DNA of 64,000 nt, taken from contig JAEEIA010000034.1 in the NCBI GenBank assembly GCA_016281125.1, forward strand, positions 1 through 64,000, in the 5' to 3' direction. Position 1 is the stretch's first letter; every line of letters starts with the position of its first letter. Below the pieces are notes generated by a model. That model worked only from the letters and a program-made list of their open reading frames with translations. It was not told the origin of the DNA and searched no databases. The position numbers and the translations under genes were made by a program. Of this stretch, positions 59,984 to 64,000 are shown in pieces. The stretch is from Oscillospiraceae bacterium. Lineage in GTDB: Bacteria; Bacillota; Clostridia; Oscillospirales; Ruminococcaceae.

Positions 59984-62347
59984 TTACAGGTCAATGACTG
60001 TGATGCCGTTTTCCGCGGCAGGCATGCGCTTCCCGGTGCCGGGAACGGCGACGGTATACGGGATACCGGCAGCCGTGCAGCGCAGCGTGATGCGGTTCCC
60101 TGCGCGTTCTGCGGTCAGTGTGCAGAACAGGCTGCCGTCTGCATGGCGCAGCGCCGCAGCCGCCGTATGGCCGTCTGCAAGCCCGCAGATCAGAACCTCG
60201 GCATGATGCAGGCTGTCGCCGCAGGGGCGGTCACATTCCGCGCTCCGCACCAGCACGGTATCCGGCCGGATATAGAGCGGCATTTCCAGATAGCTGCATG
60301 TTTTTTTCAGCCAGCGGCCGCCTGTGACGGTTTCTCCGCTGAGCAGGTCGTACCATTCGCCGTGCGGAAGATAGAATTCCGCTTCGCCGGATTCGTCCGT
60401 GACGGGTGCGCAGAGCAGACTGTCACCGAGCATATACTGCCGGTCGAGCGTCAGGCAGGCGGGATCGTCCCCGAAGTCCAGGAACATTGCACGCATCATC
60501 GGGATGCCGGTTTCATGTGTTTTGTTCGCCTGCGCCCAGAGATACGGCATCAGCCGCAATTTCAGACGTGTGAAGAACCGCAGCACGGCACATGCGTTTT
60601 CGGGATCGGCAGGATCGTCCTCCTCATAGAGCCACGGCACGCGGTACGAATGCGAACCGTGCAGACGGCTGTGCGTGCTCATCAGGCCGAACGCAACCCA
60701 GCGCTTGTAGACATCCGGGGATGCGGTCTGCTCAAAGCCGCCGATGTCGTGCGAGAAGAATCCGAAGCCCGAGGATGTCAGCGAAAGCCCGCCGCGGAGC
60801 GTTTCAGCCATTGCGGAATAGGTCGCTTCACAGTCGCCGCCCCAGTGTACCGGGAACTGCTGACAGCCCGCGGCTGCGCTTCTTGCAAAGAGCACGGCAT
60901 TTCCCTTGCCCTTGCAGTCCTCCAGCGCTTCAAATACCGTTTTATTATAAAGATACGCGTAATAATTATGCATACCCGCCGGGTCGGAGCCGTCATGCCA
61001 GACGACGTCCCTTGCCGGGATGCGTTCGCCGAAATCGGTCTTGACCGCATCAACGCCGTCTGCACAGAGCCCGCGGATTTTGTCCGCGAACCACGCCCGG
61101 GCGGCCGGGTTTGTGAAATCCACAATGCCCATGCCGGACTGCCAGAAATCCGTCTGGAAAATGCTGCCGTCTGTTCTCCGGAGCAGGTATCCGTTTGCGG
61201 CGGCCTCGTCAAACAGCGGGGACGCCTGCGCAATATACGGATTGATCCAGACGCAGATGCCGACACCGTACTGCGCTTTCAGACGCTTCAGCATGGCTTT
61301 CGGTTCTGGGAACATGTCAGTGTCCCAGACAAAGCTCGTCCACGTCTGCGGCTTCATCCAGAAGCAGTCGAAATGGAACATGGAGAGCGGAATCTGCCTT
61401 TTCTGCATCCCGCTGAGCATTTCACAGACGGTCTGCTCGTCGTAATCCGTCGTGAACGAGGTCGAGAGCCAGAGCCCCAGCGAAGAAAGCGGCGGCAGCG
61501 CAGGCTTTCCGGTCAGATCGGTATAATGCCGCAGCACATCGGCGCAGGTTTCGCCGCCGATGACGCAGTAGGTGAGGGATTCGCCCGCGGCGGTCATGCT
61601 GATTTTGGATACGGTATCCGATGCCGCCTCAAAGCTGATATGCTCTGTGTGCTGCACGAATACGCCGTAGCCGCGGGAGCTGAGATAAAACGGCACGGAT
61701 TTGTAGCTCTGATCCGTGCAGGTGCCGCCGTCGGCATTCCAGATGTCAACGGTCTGCCCGTTTTTGATAAATGGCGTGAAGCGCTCGCCGAAGCCGTAGA
61801 GATACTCTCCGGCGCTCAGGTCAAGCTGCTCGCGGATCCACCTGCCGCTTGTATTCGGCGGGATGCTCCAGAACGGCGCGTCCGCTGCATCGCGGCGTTC
61901 GGCTTCGATGCGGGCGGCATCCGCGCTGATATAGGATGCGCCGCGGCTTCCGCTGCCTGTGAGCCGCTTTCCGGCATAGGTGAAGCGGATATTCCAGTCG
62001 CCGGTTCTGGCGACCGTTACGGCGGTTTTCCCGGACGTCAGCGTGACGGTATCTTCTGTTTCGGTGATCACCGGCTGAAAATCCGGATCCTCCGACAGTG
62101 CAAATTCCGGCATACGGCCGGCTGCACCCTTGTGGTGATACAGATGAACGCGAATGATATTTTCCCGCGGGGAAGAGAACACGGCTGTCAGCATCACACC
62201 GCCGAGCGTCATGCTGCGGTGCAGGATTCTGTGCGCCGACGCGCTGACTGTGACGCTCCCGCCGCTGATCCGGACATTGCACGGCGCTGCGGCATAGCTG
62301 ACCGAAAATCCTTGCTTTGTAAGCCAGAAGCCGTCTGCAAATTTCAT
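59984..62347 (-). CDS. yicI: GH31 alpha-xylosidase, YicI-like
   Basis: This 787-residue enzyme closely follows the Escherichia coli YicI pattern: an N-terminal beta-sandwich (about 1-250), a TIM barrel (about 285-650) and C-terminal beta domains. Nucleophile Asp438 lies in 'AVKTDFGERIP', and acid/base Asp505 in 'PVHWGGDCEATY'. 'SGFGFFSHDIGGFE' and 'YLPHGEWYDLLSG' are typical. It removes alpha-xylose from xyloglucan oligosaccharides and has no signal peptide, so it acts inside the cell. 'gggaggtg' lies 11 bases before the ATG. Confidence 0.93.
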   Translation of the reverse strand: MKFADGFWLTKQGFSVSYAAAPCNVRISGGSVTVSASAHRILHRSMTLGGVMLTAVFSSPRENIIRVHLYHHKGAAGRMPEFALSEDPDFQPVITETEDTVTLTSGKTAVTVARTGDWNIRFTYAGKRLTGSGSRGASYISADAARIEAERRDAADAPFWSIPPNTSGRWIREQLDLSAGEYLYGFGERFTPFIKNGQTVDIWNADGGTCTDQSYKSVPFYLSSRGYGVFVQHTEHISFEAASDTVSKISMTAAGESLTYCVIGGETCADVLRHYTDLTGKPALPPLSSLGLWLSTSFTTDYDEQTVCEMLSGMQKRQIPLSMFHFDCFWMKPQTWTSFVWDTDMFPEPKAMLKRLKAQYGVGICVWINPYIAQASPLFDEAAANGYLLRRTDGSIFQTDFWQSGMGIVDFTNPAARAWFADKIRGLCADGVDAVKTDFGERIPARDVVWHDGSDPAGMHNYYAYLYNKTVFEALEDCKGKGNAVLFARSAAAGCQQFPVHWGGDCEATYSAMAETLRGGLSLTSSGFGFFSHDIGGFEQTASPDVYKRWVAFGLMSTHSRLHGSHSYRVPWLYEEDDPADPENACAVLRFFTRLKLRLMPYLWAQANKTHETGIPMMRAMFLDFGDDPACLTLDRQYMLGDSLLCAPVTDESGEAEFYLPHGEWYDLLSGETVTGGRWLKKTCSYLEMPLYIRPDTVLVRSAECDRPCGDSLHHAEVLICGLADGHTAAAALRHADGSLFCTLTAERAGNRITLRCTAAGIPYTVAVPGTGKRMPAAENGITVIDL

Positions 62348-62392
62348 ACGCGCCGCTGCACCTCCCGTTGCCGAATATAATTATACACATAT

Positions 62393-62421
62393 ATCATACC
62401 ATAAATCCGCCCGAAAGTCAA
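62393..62421 (-). promoter_or_regulatory. Promoter of the GH31 operon
   Basis: Minus-strand TTGACT (62416-62421), 17-base spacer, TATGAT (62393-62398), about 46 bases before the start. Confidence 0.85.
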
Positions 62422-62442
62422 TCTGTCATGCGCTGATCGTGC

Positions 62443-62480
62443 AAAAAAATCCCGCTGCGTCTTTTGCAGCGGGATTTTTT
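62443..62480 (-). terminator. Bidirectional terminator of the SleB-type gene
   Basis: 'aaaaaaatcccgctgc' (62443-62458) pairs with 'gcagcgggatttttt' (62466-62480). It separates the SleB gene from the GH31 promoter on the minus strand. Confidence 0.9.
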
Positions 62481-62508
62481 ATGTATGTTGGAACCATGCT
62501 ATCGTAAC

Positions 62509-63342
62509 TTAATAAGCGGTCCGGAAGTAATTGCGGTATCCGTCACCATTGAAGTAGAGATACCCGTGACTGAACTGCGACGGATCCGAGAGGTACAGGT
62601 CAACAGCAGCTTTGACACTGTCCGTCACATAGCCCGACATTTCTTCCATTCTGACCAGACGCTCCAGACCGGCGAACTGATTTCGCTGTATCAGGACCTC
62701 GTAGATCGTGTTCGGGAAGGCGGGCGAGTTGACGCGGTTCATAATCACTTCCACAACAAGTGCTTTTTCAGATTCCGGCACCCAGCTTGCGCCGTACTCA
62801 TGCCCGACGACATTGCAGAGCATGGTGTACTCGCGGTCTGTGACCGTGATTGCGGTCGGTGCGGCATCCGCAGTGACTTCAGCTTCACATTCCGGTGCGG
62901 CGGTCGTTTCGGCCTGGGTTGACGGTGCAGCCTCGGCTGCGTCAGGCGCTGCGGTGACCTCCGTGACGGAAGCGGCTGTGAGGAACTGCGCGGGATCCTC
63001 CTGAGATGTGCTTGTTGTGACCGTTTCCGCAGTGGCCTCGGTGACAGGAACTGTCGTGCTCTGAACGGTTGTCGTCGTCAGGGCAGAGGCTGCGGACGTG
63101 CATGTTGTGCCCTTTGCCGTCGTTCTGGCGGGCACAGTGGTTTTTGCTGTGGTAAGGGTTGTTACGATAGAGGTCGTTTCGATCGAAGCTGCGGTGGTAA
63201 CAGATTCTGCCGTGTTCTCATTCATATATGCAACACTTGCTTCGGTTTTCGCAACGGAAACTTCCGCGTTGATGATGCCGCCGTGGAGCATACCGTAAGA
63301 GAGGAGGCACAGGGAAGCTGCTGCGACCTTCACTTTTCTCAT
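62509..63342 (-). CDS. Secreted cell-wall hydrolase, SleB domain with Thr-rich spacer
   Basis: This 277-residue protein has a signal peptide (1-26), a long Thr/Ala/Ser-rich spacer (about 45-165) and a C-terminal hydrolase_2/SleB-type domain (about 168-277): 'EYTMLCNVVGHEYGASW' holds the likely catalytic Glu ('HEYG'), then 'EVIMNRVNSPAFPNTIYEVL' and 'QRNQFAGLERL'. SleB domains are lytic transglycosylases; outside spores they are used in wall turnover. The spacer probably spans the wall. It is monocistronic, between its own promoter and terminator. Start follows 'gaaagga'. Confidence 0.88.
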   Translation of the reverse strand: MRKVKVAAASLCLLSYGMLHGGIINAEVSVAKTEASVAYMNENTAESVTTAASIETTSIVTTLTTAKTTVPARTTAKGTTCTSAASALTTTTVQSTTVPVTEATAETVTTSTSQEDPAQFLTAASVTEVTAAPDAAEAAPSTQAETTAAPECEAEVTADAAPTAITVTDREYTMLCNVVGHEYGASWVPESEKALVVEVIMNRVNSPAFPNTIYEVLIQRNQFAGLERLVRMEEMSGYVTDSVKAAVDLYLSDPSQFSHGYLYFNGDGYRNYFRTAY

Positions 63343-63392
63343 CGACTCATCCTTTCGTAAAAAAATGGGTGCGTCTGTACGACGCTTTCCAT

Positions 63393-63421
63393 ATCATACC
63401 ATATTTTCGCAGATATTACAA
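63393..63421 (-). promoter_or_regulatory. Promoter of the SleB-type gene
   Basis: Minus-strand TTGTAA (63416-63421), 17-base spacer, TATGAT (63393-63398), 51 bases before the start. Confidence 0.75.
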
Positions 63422-63635
63422 CGAGATTACAGAATTTTCCATTTTGTAATCAAAATTCCTTCGCATGCATGGTTCTCTTTCTGTTTATCCTGCACAATGA
63501 TTTTGCATATTTTTGTGGTGCAGACGGCTCCGAAAATCGGAGCTGTCTTGTGAAATGACAGATTTTCCGCGTGTTTATGTGCATTTCGTTTCACACTTCT
63601 GTCACAATTTATTCATAATAATCTGCACAGCCGCA
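63422..63635. other. AT-rich intergenic stretch without a gene
   Basis: Lies between two outward-facing promoters. I see no coding frame, no stable hairpin with a T-run and no known regulatory RNA. Confidence 0.5.
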
Positions 63636-63664
63636 TTGACATTTCTGCGGATTCATATTATAAT
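63636..63664 (+). promoter_or_regulatory. Sigma-A promoter of the last gene
   Basis: Perfect TTGACA (63636-63641), 17-base spacer, perfect TATAAT (63659-63664), 38 bases before the start at 63703. Confidence 0.9.
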
Positions 63665-63702
63665 AATAGGAGAAGATTTCTGACAGAAAGGAAAGGTGCA
63701 GT

Positions 63703-64000
63703 ATGGCACATAAACTGGAAGAACAGATTCACAGGCTTGCGGATACGCTGATGGCGGATTACTGCGGCGGGCGCATCATTGATGCGGAGGTTACGCTCGA
63801 TCATCCGAACAAGGACATTGTCATTGACATTGTATTCAAGCTGCGGCAGATCATTTTCCCGGGATACTTCCGCAATCAGGCATACCGCGTTTATACAGTG
63901 CGGAATCATGTTTCGATGCTGCTGGAAGACGTGATATTCAATCTGATCAAACAAATTTCGATTGTTCTGGTCTATGCACCGGAATACTGCGATGCTTCGC
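63703..64000 (+). CDS. N-terminal part of a probable serine O-acetyltransferase
   Basis: Only 99 residues are in the window. They start 'MAHKLEEQIHRLADTLMADY' and continue through 'VFKLRQIIFPGYFRNQAYRV' and 'ISIVLVYAPEYCDAS'. The helical build and the 'LR.I.FPGYF' block recall the N-terminal domain of EpsC-type serine acetyltransferases, which make O-acetylserine for cysteine synthesis. The left-handed beta-helix needed to prove this is beyond the edge. 'gaaaggaaaggtg' gives a strong ribosome binding site. Confidence 0.55.
   Translation, partial: MAHKLEEQIHRLADTLMADYCGGRIIDAEVTLDHPNKDIVIDIVFKLRQIIFPGYFRNQAYRVYTVRNHVSMLLEDVIFNLIKQISIVLVYAPEYCDAS

Noticed and set aside
59462-62380. A 972-codon open frame on the plus strand opposite the GH31 gene
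   Set aside because: It is a shadow of the GC-rich GH31 gene: no ribosome site, no family motif, and the opposite strand encodes a complete enzyme with catalytic residues, promoter and start.
1-64000. rRNA or tRNA genes
   Set aside because: No cloverleaf-like GTTCRANYC-containing stretch or rRNA sequence was noticed by eye; a tRNAscan or Rfam run would be needed to be certain.

Overview
The window looks like a chromosomal segment of a Gram-positive, fibre-degrading member of the Oscillospiraceae, most likely a Ruminococcus (R. champanellensis or R. flavefaciens type). The reasons are a fairly high GC content, strong AAAGGAGG ribosome binding sites, consensus sigma-A promoters with 17-base spacers, lipoproteins and secreted proteins with Thr-rich linkers, a secreted lichenase carrying a dockerin, a GH3 enzyme with the ruminococcal (reversed) domain order, and a SigI/RsgI pair. 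The species cannot be fixed from the sequence alone. I see no rRNA, tRNA or CRISPR array.

Layout. 1-480: repeats. 0.5-5.1 kb: a solitary MazF toxin, two cyclophilins (one degenerate), murA and an unknown gene. 5.2-8.35 kb: four phage tail/baseplate-like genes bounded by 121-bp inverted, palindromic repeats. 8.5-15.1 kb: small membrane proteins, four of them with zinc ribbons, around aspS, and a TPR-like protein. 15.1-20.8 kb: a CE2-like esterase, an AT-rich toxin/partner remnant and a GH3 beta-glucosidase. 21.1-23.5 kb: a GH25 lysozyme lipoprotein and an unknown lipoprotein, followed by a 323-bp inverted-repeat element. 23.8-27.4 kb (minus strand): a two-component system with a multi-TM sensor. 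27.5-31.0 kb: sigI, an rsgI-like gene and a secreted Pro-rich protein; sigI and the secreted protein share a SigI-type promoter. 31.3-37.3 kb: housekeeping genes (DUF896, SDR, HD hydrolase, alpha/beta hydrolase, RNase Z, CCA transferase). 37.4-40.5 kb: an ABC exporter. 40.6-53.7 kb: DNA repair and replication genes (radC, uvrB, dnaE, dgt), an SF0329-HAD fusion, a GT2-GtrA protein and an AGCS symporter. 53.7-55.3 kb (minus): three AT-rich YwqK-like paralogues. 55.4-58.2 kb: an AraC regulator divergent from a dockerin-bearing double GH16 lichenase. 58.3-63.4 kb (minus): FkbM methyltransferase, PH-domain protein, GH31 alpha-xylosidase and a SleB-type wall hydrolase. The last gene runs off the right edge.

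How the genes fit together. The carbohydrate theme (GH16 lichenase, GH3, GH31 alpha-xylosidase, CE2-like esterase, AraC, SigI/RsgI) fits a plant-glucan degrader. The GH16 enzyme would release mixed-linkage glucan oligosaccharides outside the cell. The GH3 and GH31 enzymes have no visible signal peptide and would act on imported oligosaccharides. The most unusual parts are the repeat-bounded tail-fibre cassette, the matching SigI-type promoters, the AT-rich islands, and the many structured intergenic repeats.
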